Assembly (NCBI GenBank): GCA_947454695.1
Contig: CANGMW010000096.1
Coordinates: 1-8,972, forward strand
DNA: 8,972 nt
Direction of reading: 5' to 3'
Source: Comamonadaceae bacterium
GTDB taxonomy: Bacteria > Pseudomonadota > Gammaproteobacteria > Burkholderiales > Burkholderiaceae_C
Positions 1 to 7,670 of the stretch are shown piece after piece. Both the position numbers and the translations under genes were made by a program. The first letter of the stretch is position 1. Every line of letters starts with the position of its first letter. The notes under the pieces are model-generated. The model was not told where the DNA came from and did no database searches. It saw only the letters and a list, made by a program, of their open reading frames with translations.

Positions 1-2917
1 GCAAGAGACCCAAGGCTGCCAGCATGGCCGTCATCAAGACGGTACGCAGCCGCTGGATCGAGCCGATCTTGGCCGCCTCCAGCACGGTGTGCCCCGCATT
101 GCGCAGTTGTTGAAAGACCGACAGCATCACCACGCCATTCAGCACAGCCTGCCCCGACAGGGCAATAAAGCCAATCGCAGCGGACACGGACAAGGGGATG
201 GAAAACACCCACAGCGCGACAAAGCCGCCAATCAAAGCCAAGGGCACGTTCACCAAAATCAACACCGCTTGTTTGAAGGAGCCGAAGGCGTCAAACAACA
301 AGACAAAAATCAGCAGCAAAGAGATCGGCACCACCACCGACAGGCGGGCCATGGCGCGTTCCTGGTTTTCAAATTCGCCCGACCAATTCACCGTGTAGTT
401 CTCGGGGATGCGCACGTTTTTCTCGACGCGCGATTTCATGTCTTTGACGATGGAGCCCATGTCGCGCCCTTTGATGAAGACGCCAATGGCCATGGTGCGC
501 CGGCCCGACTCGCGCGCGATGTTCATCGCACCGGTGGTTTGTCGGATGTTGGTCACGGCACCCAAGGTGGTGTAGCCCCCGCCCGGAATGGCCAGCGGTG
601 TGGCGGGCAAGTTGGCCAACACCCGCCGGTCTTGCGGCAATCGAACGGCCACAGCGAACTTGCGCTCACCCTCCCACAACTGGGTGGCTGCGCGGCCGGC
701 CAGTGCGGACTCGATCACGTCCTGGATATCACTCACATTCAAACCAAAGCGCGAGGCGCGTTCGCGGTCGATGTCAATCACCAATTGCGGCAGTTCACCC
801 AAGCGGTCGACCTCAGCGCGTTGCACGCCTTGCACTTCGCGGAATTCACGGCGCATGGCTTCCACTGTCGTTTGCAACTCGCCCAGATCTTCGCCGGCCA
901 CCTTGACCACGATCTGCCCTTTGATCTGCGAGATCGACTCCAGCACGTTGTCGCGGATCGGTTGTGAAAACGCCGGATCGACGCCCGGAATGACCGAGAG
1001 TTTGGCGTCCATCTCTTCAATCAAGGCATCGCGCGTCATGCCCTTGCGCCATTCTTCATGCGGCTTCACGTCTACAAACACCTCGGCCATACTCAGCGTT
1101 TTCGGGTCGGTGCCGTCTTCGGGCTGACCGGCTTTGGAGACCACGGTGCGCACCTCGGGCACCGTGAGCAACTGCTGGCGCGCCTTGCGCAGCACGCGAG
1201 AAGCTTCTTCCTGCGACAGGCTCGCGGGCATGTCCCAGTTCACCCAGAAGGTGCCTTCATTGAGCTCGGGTAAAAACTCAGAGCCCAGGCGGGAGGCCAC
1301 GCCGATGGACAGCAAAAATCCGCCCAAGGCCGCGATCACCACTTTGCGCCGGTTGTTCAGCGCCCAGGCCAGGATGGGTTCGTACACGCGCTTGGCGGCG
1401 GCCACCACGCGGTTGTCGCCGTGGGGCAGCTTTTTGCGCAGCATCCAGTAGGCCAGCAAGGGCACCAGCGTGAGCGAAAAAATCAGTGAGCCCACCAGCG
1501 CCATCGTCACCGACAAGGCCATGGGTTGGAAGATTCGACCTTCATGGCGTTGCAGCGCAAAAATCGGGATGTGCGCGGCGATGATGATGAGCATGGAAAA
1601 CAGGGTGGGTCGGCCCACCTCGTTGGTGGCATCGATGATCGATTGCCGGCGTTCCGCAGGGGACATGTCCTCGCGTTCTTTTTCCAGCCGGTGCATGATG
1701 TTTTCGATCACGATCACCGCCCCGTCCACGATGATGCCGAAGTCCATCGCACCCAGTGACAGCAGGTTGGCGGGCACGCCCATGATCTTCAGTCCGAGGA
1801 AGGTGGCCAGGAGCGCCAACGGAATCACCAGAACGACCGCCAGACTCGCGCGGAAGTTGGACAGAAACAAATACAAGACCAAAGAGACCAGTAAAGCCCC
1901 TTCCACCAGGTTGTGGAACACGGTGGTGAGGGTTTTGCCCATCAACCAGGTGCGGTCATAAAAGGGCTCGATCTGCACGCCTTGCGGCAGGCCGCGCTCG
2001 TTGAGCTGCGCAATTTTTTCTTTCACACCTTTGAGCACCAGGCTGGGGTTCTCGCCTTTGCGCATGATGACGATGCCTATCACCGCGTCGTCGTCCTGGT
2101 CTTGACCCGTGATGCCTAAGCGCGGCACGGCGCCTAACTTGATTTGTGCCACATCGCGAATGAGCACGGGTGTGCTGTTGCGTGAGTCGAGCACGATGCG
2201 ACCGATGTCATCGGGCGAGCGCAGCAGACCAATGCCGCGGATGGCAAATTGCTGCGAGCCTTGCGCCACATAGCTGCCGCCGGCATTGGAGTTGCCGCGA
2301 CCCAGCGCGTCCAGCAAATTTTGGAAGGTGAGTTTGTAGGCACGCAGTTTGTCCAGGTCGGGCTGCACTTCATAGGTCTTGATGAAGCCGCCCATAGCCA
2401 CCACATCAGCGACGCCAGGGACTTGGCGCAAGGCGCGCTCAATCACCCAGTCTTGCAGCGTGCGCAAATCCGTGGTGGATTGGCCGTCGCCACGCAAGCG
2501 GTAGCGCATCACCTCGCCCACCGGTGTGGCGTTGGGCGCGATATTGACTTGTGCGCCTTGCGGAATGTCCACATTGTTGAGTCGCTCGTTCACTTGCTGA
2601 CGCGCCAGATTCACATCGGCTTTGTCGTCGTACGTCACCACGGTGTAGGACAAACCAAACTGCGTGTGTGAGAACACGCGGATGGAGTTGGGCAGTCCAG
2701 AGAGCGCGATTTCGATGGGCAGGGTGACTTGCTTTTCCACCTCTTCCGCCGCGCGACCGGGGAAGAGGGCAATCACGGTGACCTGGGTGTCGGTGACGTC
2801 GGGGAAGGCTTCGACGGAGAGGTTTTTAAAGGCAAAAATGCCTGACATGACAAACAGCAGCGTGCCCAGCACGATGAACAGGGGCTGGTGCAGCGCGTAA
2901 TGGATCAGGCGTTTCAT
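1..2917 (-). CDS. czcA: Heavy-metal efflux RND pump, CzcA/CusA family (C-terminus cut by window edge)
   Basis: This is the inner-membrane proton-driven pump of a tripartite metal exporter. The frame is open for 972 codons from ATG at 2917 to the window edge; CzcA/CusA proteins are usually about 1040 residues, so roughly the last 60-70 residues, around the final membrane helix, are missing. Visible features are TM1 at about residues 10-31 (start MKRLIHYALHQPLF), a first periplasmic porter domain, a block of membrane helices from about 340 to 500, a second porter domain, and a second helix block that includes GFIALSGQAVLNGVVML. TM4 carries D392-F-G-I-I-V-D398 and E405-N, matching the proton-relay acidic residues D402/D408/E415 of Cupriavidus CzcA. 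By alignment from memory, two of the three CusA copper-binding methionines are replaced (N560, V658; M610 kept), which argues for divalent cations such as Zn, Co, Cd or Ni. The start overlaps the adaptor stop as ATGA, implying translational coupling. The family is certain; the symbol and exact metal are inferred. Confidence 0.93.
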   Translation of the reverse strand, partial: MKRLIHYALHQPLFIVLGTLLFVMSGIFAFKNLSVEAFPDVTDTQVTVIALFPGRAAEEVEKQVTLPIEIALSGLPNSIRVFSHTQFGLSYTVVTYDDKADVNLARQQVNERLNNVDIPQGAQVNIAPNATPVGEVMRYRLRGDGQSTTDLRTLQDWVIERALRQVPGVADVVAMGGFIKTYEVQPDLDKLRAYKLTFQNLLDALGRGNSNAGGSYVAQGSQQFAIRGIGLLRSPDDIGRIVLDSRNSTPVLIRDVAQIKLGAVPRLGITGQDQDDDAVIGIVIMRKGENPSLVLKGVKEKIAQLNERGLPQGVQIEPFYDRTWLMGKTLTTVFHNLVEGALLVSLVLYLFLSNFRASLAVVLVIPLALLATFLGLKIMGVPANLLSLGAMDFGIIVDGAVIVIENIMHRLEKEREDMSPAERRQSIIDATNEVGRPTLFSMLIIIAAHIPIFALQRHEGRIFQPMALSVTMALVGSLIFSLTLVPLLAYWMLRKKLPHGDNRVVAAAKRVYEPILAWALNNRRKVVIAALGGFLLSIGVASRLGSEFLPELNEGTFWVNWDMPASLSQEEASRVLRKARQQLLTVPEVRTVVSKAGQPEDGTDPKTLSMAEVFVDVKPHEEWRKGMTRDALIEEMDAKLSVIPGVDPAFSQPIRDNVLESISQIKGQIVVKVAGEDLGELQTTVEAMRREFREVQGVQRAEVDRLGELPQLVIDIDRERASRFGLNVSDIQDVIESALAGRAATQLWEGERKFAVAVRLPQDRRVLANLPATPLAIPGGGYTTLGAVTNIRQTTGAMNIARESGRRTMAIGVFIKGRDMGSIVKDMKSRVEKNVRIPENYTVNWSGEFENQERAMARLSVVVPISLLLIFVLLFDAFGSFKQAVLILVNVPLALIGGFVALWVFSIPLSVSAAIGFIALSGQAVLNGVVMLSVFQQLRNAGHTVLEAAKIGSIQRLRTVLMTAMLAALGLL

Positions 2918-4113
2918 TTGGTGCTGGCCTTCGGTGTGCTGCTTGCAGCCGGCGGCAAAGGCGGTTGTGGGGCGCGAGCCTCCTCTTCAGCCAGTCGCAG
3001 CAAGCGCGCGAGCAGCAAGGCGTTTTCTGACACCACCAATTCACCGGGTGCGACCCCTTGCGAGACGATGACTTCGTTGGGGCCTTCGTAATCCAGGTCC
3101 ACCACCCGTCGCTCAAATTCACCGGGCTTGGTCTGGACAAAGATGGCTTGGCGCGTGCCGCGCAACAGTACCGAGACAGAAGGCACGACCACGCCAGCGT
3201 TGAAGCTGCGAATGAATTTGGCCGTGGCCAGCATTTCGGCTTTGAGGCGCCGGTCGGCGTTGGGCACTACGCCACGAATTTTGATGGTGCGGGTCAGCGG
3301 GTCAATGAAGTCGGAGGCCGCAACCACCTTGCCTTGAAAGGTTTGCCCCGGCAGGCTGGGAATGGACAACTCAAAACTGGTGCCGGCGCGCACGATGCCC
3401 ACTTCGGATTCGCGCGCATCGATTTGAATCCACAGGGTGGACGGGTCCGTCACCACAAACAGCGCGGGCACGCCGGGGCCGGCCATGTCCGGGCGTACTT
3501 CCTGGCCGGGGTTGAGGTTGCGCTCCACCACCACGCCGCCGATGGTGGCGACCAAGCCGAGCTGTTGGTTCACGCCGCTGGCGCTGCCATACAGGTTGGT
3601 GCGTGCTTGGGCGCGCGATAACTCGGCTTGCGCCCGGGTGGCGTCGTTTTCACTTTGCTCCAGGTCTTTGCGGGCCACGATGCCGGCGTCAAATAACTCC
3701 TGCTGACGCGCCAGCGCTTTTTGAGTCAGGTGCACATCAGCCAGCGCTTTGGCCGTGTCGCTTTGGGCTTGTCCAAAATCGGGCGAGGCCAGTTGCGCCA
3801 GCGGTGTACCCGGACTCACGCGCTGACCGATATCGGCCTGGATGGCGGTGACCCGGCCCGAGAAGGCCGGAAAGATGCGCTGCGTGTGCTCTTCATTCCA
3901 CACCAGTTTGGCGGGCAGCTCAATCGTGATGGCCTTGGCCGCCTGCGCGGGCGTGGTGTGCAGCATGGCGAGTTGCGGGTGGCCCGGCGAAAAGCGCAGC
4001 TGGTTGCCTTGCACGATGGGCGCCGGCGCGTCCTGGTGCGGGGCGGGCGCCTCATTGCAGGCGCTCAACAGGGCGGCTGATATCAAACACAAGGGAACAA
4101 TTTTGGACAACAT
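2914..4113 (-). CDS. czcB: RND periplasmic adaptor (membrane fusion) lipoprotein, CzcB-like
   Basis: This 399-residue protein bridges the RND pump and the outer-membrane channel. The N-terminus is a lipoprotein signal peptide with lipobox L16-S-A-C19, so the mature protein is probably lipid-anchored at Cys19. The two halves of the lipoyl/barrel-sandwich domain lie at about residues 84-110 (FSGRVTAIQADIGQRVSPGT) and 186-205 (GGVVVERNLNPGQEV). Between them, 112-175 forms the Ala/Gln-rich alpha-helical hairpin that contacts the outer-membrane factor. A beta-barrel domain follows at about 225-300 (TLWIQIDARESEVGIVRAG), then a membrane-proximal domain at 308-365. The tail from about 378 is Pro/Ala rich. 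I see no His-rich N-terminal metal-binding segment of the kind described for some CzcB proteins. It is the middle gene of the operon, 28 bases after the outer-membrane factor, with a GAGAG Shine-Dalgarno-like stretch about 9 bases before ATG. Its TGA overlaps the pump ATG. The family is firm; the symbol follows from context. Confidence 0.93.
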   Translation of the reverse strand: MLSKIVPLCLISAALLSACNEAPAPHQDAPAPIVQGNQLRFSPGHPQLAMLHTTPAQAAKAITIELPAKLVWNEEHTQRIFPAFSGRVTAIQADIGQRVSPGTPLAQLASPDFGQAQSDTAKALADVHLTQKALARQQELFDAGIVARKDLEQSENDATRAQAELSRAQARTNLYGSASGVNQQLGLVATIGGVVVERNLNPGQEVRPDMAGPGVPALFVVTDPSTLWIQIDARESEVGIVRAGTSFELSIPSLPGQTFQGKVVAASDFIDPLTRTIKIRGVVPNADRRLKAEMLATAKFIRSFNAGVVVPSVSVLLRGTRQAIFVQTKPGEFERRVVDLDYEGPNEVIVSQGVAPGELVVSENALLLARLLRLAEEEARAPQPPLPPAASSTPKASTK

Positions 4114-4141
4114 GGTGACGAACTCTCAGGACGTGAAGCGA

Positions 4142-5470
4142 TTAATTGGCCGCGATCGGTGCAGCCGCTGGGGTGACCGTTGTGTTGACCATTGGGGAGG
4201 CTTGGGTACGCAGCTGCCAGGCGCCAGTGGCCTTGGCAAAGTCGGTGCGCGCGATCAGGGCATCTAACAAGGTGGTGCGCAAGGTGCGACGCGCATCGAG
4301 CAGGTCGGTGAGCGACAGCGCGCCTTTGGAATAGGCCAGCTCCGCGCTTTGGGCCACTTGCCGTGCGCGCGGCAGGATTTGCGTGTCGTAAGAGCGGGCG
4401 CGCTGGGCCGTGCTCAGGGCTTCATGCTGCAGGCGATGCAATTCCAACTGGGCTAGGCGGCGGGTTTTGTCCAGCGCGTTTTGGGCTTGCGCTAATTGCG
4501 CTGTTGAGCGCCCGATCTCACCCTGGTAGCTGTAGCCCCATTGCAAGGGCATTTGCATGCGCAATTCAATCAAGGCGTTAGAGGTGCCGGGATAGTGGTC
4601 GTAGGAAGCACCCCAGGTGATGTCGGAGGTTTTCTGCGCCTGGGTATTGTCAAGGGCCGCTTGTGCTGCTTGAACGCGGGCCAGTGCAGCGCGCACATCG
4701 GCACGTTGCTCGACCAGCGCCTCGAGCTGACTGACGGGTTTGAGCGACACGTCCAGTTGAGGCCAGTTGGTTTGGGCGCGCAGTTGTTCGGGTGGTGTGG
4801 GCAAGCCGGTGTATTGCCAAAGAATGAGCGCGGCGCGTTGGCGGTCGAGTTCGGCGAGTTGCGCATCGGAGAGGGCGCGTTGCGCTTCGATCTCGGTTCG
4901 GGCGGCTTCCTGTGCCGAGAGGTCGCCGGCCTTCACCCGCTTTTGCGCGCTGGTCGCCAAAAGCGTTGCGCTTTGTTCAATCTGGCGAACGTGCTCGAGT
5001 TTTTCCTGTGCCGCCAGCAGATCAAAGAAGCCGGCGTTGGTGGCAATCAGCTGCTGTGTGCGCACGTCGTCCAAATCGGCCTGGGCGGCGGTGGCGGCGC
5101 GCTGAGCCGCCAGGGTGCGCAGCGCGCGTTTGTTGGCGCGCTCCCAGGTCCAGTCCACACCCAGCGATTTGTCTACCCGCTTGTCGGAGAAAAAATTGCC
5201 TTCGCCGATGCCATTCTGGGCGTCCATCTGACTCAACTTGGCCGACAACACGGGGAAGGGGGCCCGGTCGGCGCTGGCGATATCGGCCTGGGCGCCCGCC
5301 AGGGCCTGGCGAGCGAGAACCACATCAATGTTGTGTTCGGCCGCTTGCAGCACCTGTTGCAGGCTCACCGGTGCAGGGCCCGCGGTCGGGGTCGGTCCGG
5401 GGACGGGCTGGGCCGGGGTTTGAAACGCCCAGGCCAGACTTGAAATAACAAGTAACTGTCGTATGCTCAT
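4142..5470 (-). CDS. czcC: TolC/CzcC-family outer-membrane efflux factor
   Basis: This is the outer-membrane channel of the tripartite exporter, 442 residues from the chosen start, within the usual 400-480 range of CzcC-type factors. The start MSIRQLLVISSLAWAF gives a compact signal peptide with likely cleavage near TPA-Q (residues 18-21). The mature protein has two internally similar outer-membrane-efflux (OEP) halves made of long amphipathic, Ala/Gln-rich helices. Typical family stretches are WTWERANKRALRTLAAQRA, MPLQWGYSYQGEIGRS and, near the C-terminus, AYSKGALSLTDLLDARRTL. The C-terminus is an Ala/Pro-rich tail ending in AAN. The start is uncertain: the frame stays open upstream to 5602, and ATG at 5518 has a better Shine-Dalgarno sequence (AAGGGGG, 4 bases upstream) but would give a long n-region of about 21 residues before the hydrophobic core. 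It is the first gene of the operon, divergent from the response regulator. The family is firm; the symbol is by operon order. Confidence 0.9.
   Translation of the reverse strand: MSIRQLLVISSLAWAFQTPAQPVPGPTPTAGPAPVSLQQVLQAAEHNIDVVLARQALAGAQADIASADRAPFPVLSAKLSQMDAQNGIGEGNFFSDKRVDKSLGVDWTWERANKRALRTLAAQRAATAAQADLDDVRTQQLIATNAGFFDLLAAQEKLEHVRQIEQSATLLATSAQKRVKAGDLSAQEAARTEIEAQRALSDAQLAELDRQRAALILWQYTGLPTPPEQLRAQTNWPQLDVSLKPVSQLEALVEQRADVRAALARVQAAQAALDNTQAQKTSDITWGASYDHYPGTSNALIELRMQMPLQWGYSYQGEIGRSTAQLAQAQNALDKTRRLAQLELHRLQHEALSTAQRARSYDTQILPRARQVAQSAELAYSKGALSLTDLLDARRTLRTTLLDALIARTDFAKATGAWQLRTQASPMVNTTVTPAAAPIAAN
5440..5467 (+). promoter_or_regulatory. Candidate sigma-70 promoter for the two-component genes
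   Basis: On the plus strand TTGAAA (5440-5445) and TATGCT (5462-5467) are separated by 16 bases. They match the consensus hexamers at 5/6 and 4/6 positions. Transcription would begin near 5474 and give the response regulator a leader of about 80 bases. The site lies inside the coding start of the divergent outer-membrane-factor gene, so the two divergent transcripts would overlap slightly. This rests on sequence match alone; chance matches are common, though less so in such GC-rich DNA. Confidence 0.35.
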
Positions 5471-5493
5471 GCCTTGGATTGTCGGCAGGCCAG

Positions 5494-5510
5494 ACTGACC
5501 GCGAACTGAC
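5494..5510. promoter_or_regulatory. Tandem 6-bp direct repeat, candidate OmpR-family regulator site
   Basis: ACTGAC occurs at 5494-5499 and again at 5505-5510, start to start 11 bp, which is one helical turn. OmpR/PhoB-family winged-helix regulators bind as head-to-tail dimers to direct repeats with this period. The site lies between the divergent response-regulator and efflux genes. On the minus strand it reads GTCAGT-N5-GTCAGT followed 10 bp later by GACAAT (5483-5478), a possible -10 element; that is the layout of activator sites such as the pho box, which stand in for a -35 element. Such a promoter would start transcription at about 5471, leaving almost no leader before the ATG at 5470, which is a weak point. 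It would also lie inside the gene if the 5518 start is the true one. Confidence 0.4.
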
Positions 5511-5555
5511 TTGCCCATCCCGCCCCCTTGTCGCTTTACCCGAGGCTGTCCCCGC

Positions 5556-6257
5556 ATGCGAATCCTGCTGGTCGAAGACGATGCCGTGCTGCGTGACGTC
5601 ATGTTGCGCAGCCTGCAAGACGCCGGTCACCGCGTGGACTTGGCGTCTTCGCTGGAGCAGGCGCGGCATTACTGGCAGGTGCAGCCGTTTGACGCTGTTT
5701 TGCTGGACCTGAACCTGCCCCAAAGCGACAAGCCGGCCAGCCCGATGGGCAACGGCTTATCGGTCTTGCGCGAGGCGCGGGCCCGTGGCGACAGAACACC
5801 CGTGTTAGTGCTTACTGCCAGAAATCGTACCGAGGAGCGTATTGCAGGCCTGGATGCCGGGGCAGATGATTACCTTGGTAAACCGTTTGAGCTGGCCGAG
5901 GTCGAGGCGCGTCTGCGGGCTTTGGTGCGGCGCACGCAGGGTACGGACGATCAGCTGGAGGTGGGTCATTTGGCGCTGGACCGCAAAGCCCGCCGGTTCT
6001 CCCTGGAGGGCCAGTTGTTGGAGCTGCCGGCCCGTGAGTTTGAAGTGCTCTGGGAGCTGATGAGCCCACCGGGGCGGGTGGTCAACAAACGCGCCTTGTC
6101 AGACAAGCTGTCCGGTTTTGACGAGTCGCTTGGCGACAACGCTTTAGAAGCCTTCATCTCCCGATTACGCAAAAAGCTGGTCCGAAGCGGGGCCAGCATC
6201 CGCACCCTGCGTGGTTTGGGTTATGTGATTGAACCGGTGATTGGCGATGACGACTGA
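5556..6257 (+). CDS. OmpR-family two-component response regulator
   Basis: This 233-residue transcription factor is phosphorylated by the adjacent kinase and binds DNA. The receiver domain (1 to about 125) has the acidic cluster E7-D8-D9, phospho-acceptor D51, T87 of VLVLTAR and K109 of LGKPF. The C-terminal winged helix (about 135-228) shows LELPAREFEVLWELM, GRVVNKRALSDKL, the recognition-helix stretch NALEAFISRLRKKL and the final GLGYVIE. This order is typical of the QseB/TctD/CopR type. An oddity is that, after D51-L-N-L-P55, eight extra residues appear before the conserved Gly (G67 rather than about position 59), lengthening the loop next to the phosphorylation site. ATG at 5556 was chosen because MRILLVEDD is the exact family start; GAGG lies 10 bases upstream. 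It is divergent from the efflux operon and overlaps the kinase by 11 bases. The likely target is the divergent efflux promoter, by inference from position. Confidence 0.95.
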   Translation: MRILLVEDDAVLRDVMLRSLQDAGHRVDLASSLEQARHYWQVQPFDAVLLDLNLPQSDKPASPMGNGLSVLREARARGDRTPVLVLTARNRTEERIAGLDAGADDYLGKPFELAEVEARLRALVRRTQGTDDQLEVGHLALDRKARRFSLEGQLLELPAREFEVLWELMSPPGRVVNKRALSDKLSGFDESLGDNALEAFISRLRKKLVRSGASIRTLRGLGYVIEPVIGDDD

Positions 6258-7656
6258 CACAACCTACCCCGCGCCAACGGCCAGCAAACTGTCTTTGCGT
6301 GCGCGCTTGGTTAACCACGTGCTGTGGCCGCTGGCCTTGACCTGGGTGTTGGGCACGTCCATGACGGTGGGTGCGGCTTATTATTTTGCGCAGCAGGCGT
6401 TTGACCGTGCCTTGGTGGACGACGCCCACGCTTTAGCGGCCCAAGTGCGCGCCAGTCCCGATGGCCTGACGCTGGAGTTGTCTTCGCGCGAAATGGGCGC
6501 GGTCTTGTTTGACCAGAGCGAAAACGTGTTCTTTGCGGTGCAGCGCATGGACGGCTCGGTGATCGCCGGCCACCCCGGTCTTCATGCCAAATGGCCTGAG
6601 GGGCGGGCCCGCAGTTTGTTCTCCGACATCACGTATTTAGGCAAAAACTTGCGGGCTGTGGCCTTGATGCGCTCAGAGCCGGCGCCGTTCATCGTGGTGG
6701 TGGGCCAGACCAACGTCAGTCGCAACCAGCTTTTGCGAAATGTGTTGACGTACTCGGTGGTGCCCCAAATCTTCTTGCTCTTGGCCCTGACGTTTTGGTT
6801 GCGCCGCGAGATCGGGCGCGAGCTGCTGCCCTTGAACGCCTTGGAAACTTCGGTCGGCCAGCGCGATGCGCAGGACCTGAACCCGGTGCCGGTGTCCGCG
6901 AGTTCTCGTGACATTGAACACCTGGGGCTGGCCATCAATGCCTTGCTGTCCCGTTTGAATCACAGCTTGCAGGCGCAGCGTGAGTTCTCCGGCAATGTGG
7001 CGCATGAACTGCGCACCCCCCTGGCCGGTATTCGGGCTTTGGCCGAATACGGCCTGACCCAAGCCGACCCGCAGGTCTTGCATGAACAGTTGCACCTGGT
7101 GGCACTGTCCGAGGCGCGCGCCAGCCGGCTGGTGGAGCAACTGCTGGCGCTGGCGCTGGCCGAAGAGGCCGATGCCGGTGTGCAAACCGAGGTCGTCGAT
7201 CTGGACGCCATCGTGCATGAGACCGTCTTGCGTTACATGCCGCGTGCCGACGCACTGGGCGTGGACTTGGGCGTGCAGGGTTTGGAGCAACCGGTTCTTG
7301 TAGCCGGTAACGCCGCACTGATTGAAGGGGTGCTTGGCAACTTGTTGGACAACGCTTTGCGTTATGGGCGTGCCACTCCAGGGCAGCACAGCACGGTGAC
7401 GGTCAGCATCGCGCGGAGCGCTCAGGCGGTGAGTTTGTCGGTGGAAGACAACGGCCCGGGCTTGTCGTTTGAAGACCGCCGTCGCTTGTTGCAGCGCGGG
7501 GTGCGCGGCGTCGTCTCTGATCGTTTAGGTGAGGGCGCCGGACTGGGCCTGGCCATCGTCGCTAAATTTGCGCAAGTGATGAGCGCCCGGTTTGAGCTGG
7601 CTCAGGTCACGCCGGGGCCGGGCTTACGCGCCACGCTTCAGTTCCCGGCATCGTGA
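6247..7656 (+). CDS. Membrane sensor histidine kinase, TctE/2CSK_N-like
   Basis: This 469-residue inner-membrane kinase should phosphorylate the response regulator encoded just upstream. It has TM1 at about residues 24-46, a periplasmic sensor region of about 115 residues, and TM2 at about 166-186, followed by a linker. The dimerisation/phosphorylation helix carries H253 in FSGNVAHELRTPLAGI. The ATPase domain shows the N box (N365, N369 in GNLLDNALRY), the G1 box VEDNGPGL (residues 399-406) and the G2 box GEGAGLGLAIV (428-438). The periplasmic stretch FDRALVDDAHALAAQV and later VFFAVQRMDGSVIAGHPGL resemble the 2CSK_N domain of TctE-like kinases rather than CusS/CzcS metal sensors. The protein has no cysteine. 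The start is ATG at 6247, with GGTGA 6 bases upstream; an in-frame TTG at 6241 is an alternative. The 11-base overlap with the regulator gene implies coupled translation. Kinase identity is firm; the signal sensed is unknown. Confidence 0.94.
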   Translation: MTTDTTYPAPTASKLSLRARLVNHVLWPLALTWVLGTSMTVGAAYYFAQQAFDRALVDDAHALAAQVRASPDGLTLELSSREMGAVLFDQSENVFFAVQRMDGSVIAGHPGLHAKWPEGRARSLFSDITYLGKNLRAVALMRSEPAPFIVVVGQTNVSRNQLLRNVLTYSVVPQIFLLLALTFWLRREIGRELLPLNALETSVGQRDAQDLNPVPVSASSRDIEHLGLAINALLSRLNHSLQAQREFSGNVAHELRTPLAGIRALAEYGLTQADPQVLHEQLHLVALSEARASRLVEQLLALALAEEADAGVQTEVVDLDAIVHETVLRYMPRADALGVDLGVQGLEQPVLVAGNAALIEGVLGNLLDNALRYGRATPGQHSTVTVSIARSAQAVSLSVEDNGPGLSFEDRRRLLQRGVRGVVSDRLGEGAGLGLAIVAKFAQVMSARFELAQVTPGPGLRATLQFPAS

Positions 7657-7670
7657 ATGGCGCGTCAGAG

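Noticed and set aside
89..967. Long plus-strand open frame (292 codons) opposite the RND pump gene
   Set aside because: It is antisense to a clear CzcA-family coding sequence; its His/Gln/Arg-rich composition is typical of the complement of GC-rich coding DNA, and no family motif is visible.
4541..5443. Plus-strand open frame of 300 codons opposite the outer-membrane factor gene
   Set aside because: It mirrors the outer-membrane factor codons, shows no domain pattern and is rich in Gly/Arg/Leu low-complexity runs.
6673..7389. Minus-strand open frame of 238 codons opposite the kinase gene
   Set aside because: It is a shadow of the kinase; the H, N, G1 and G2 boxes are all on the plus strand.
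7626..7665. Inverted repeat ACGCGCC / GGCGCGT around the kinase stop as a terminator
   Set aside because: The loop would be 26 bases, the left arm is inside the coding sequence, and no T-run follows on either strand.
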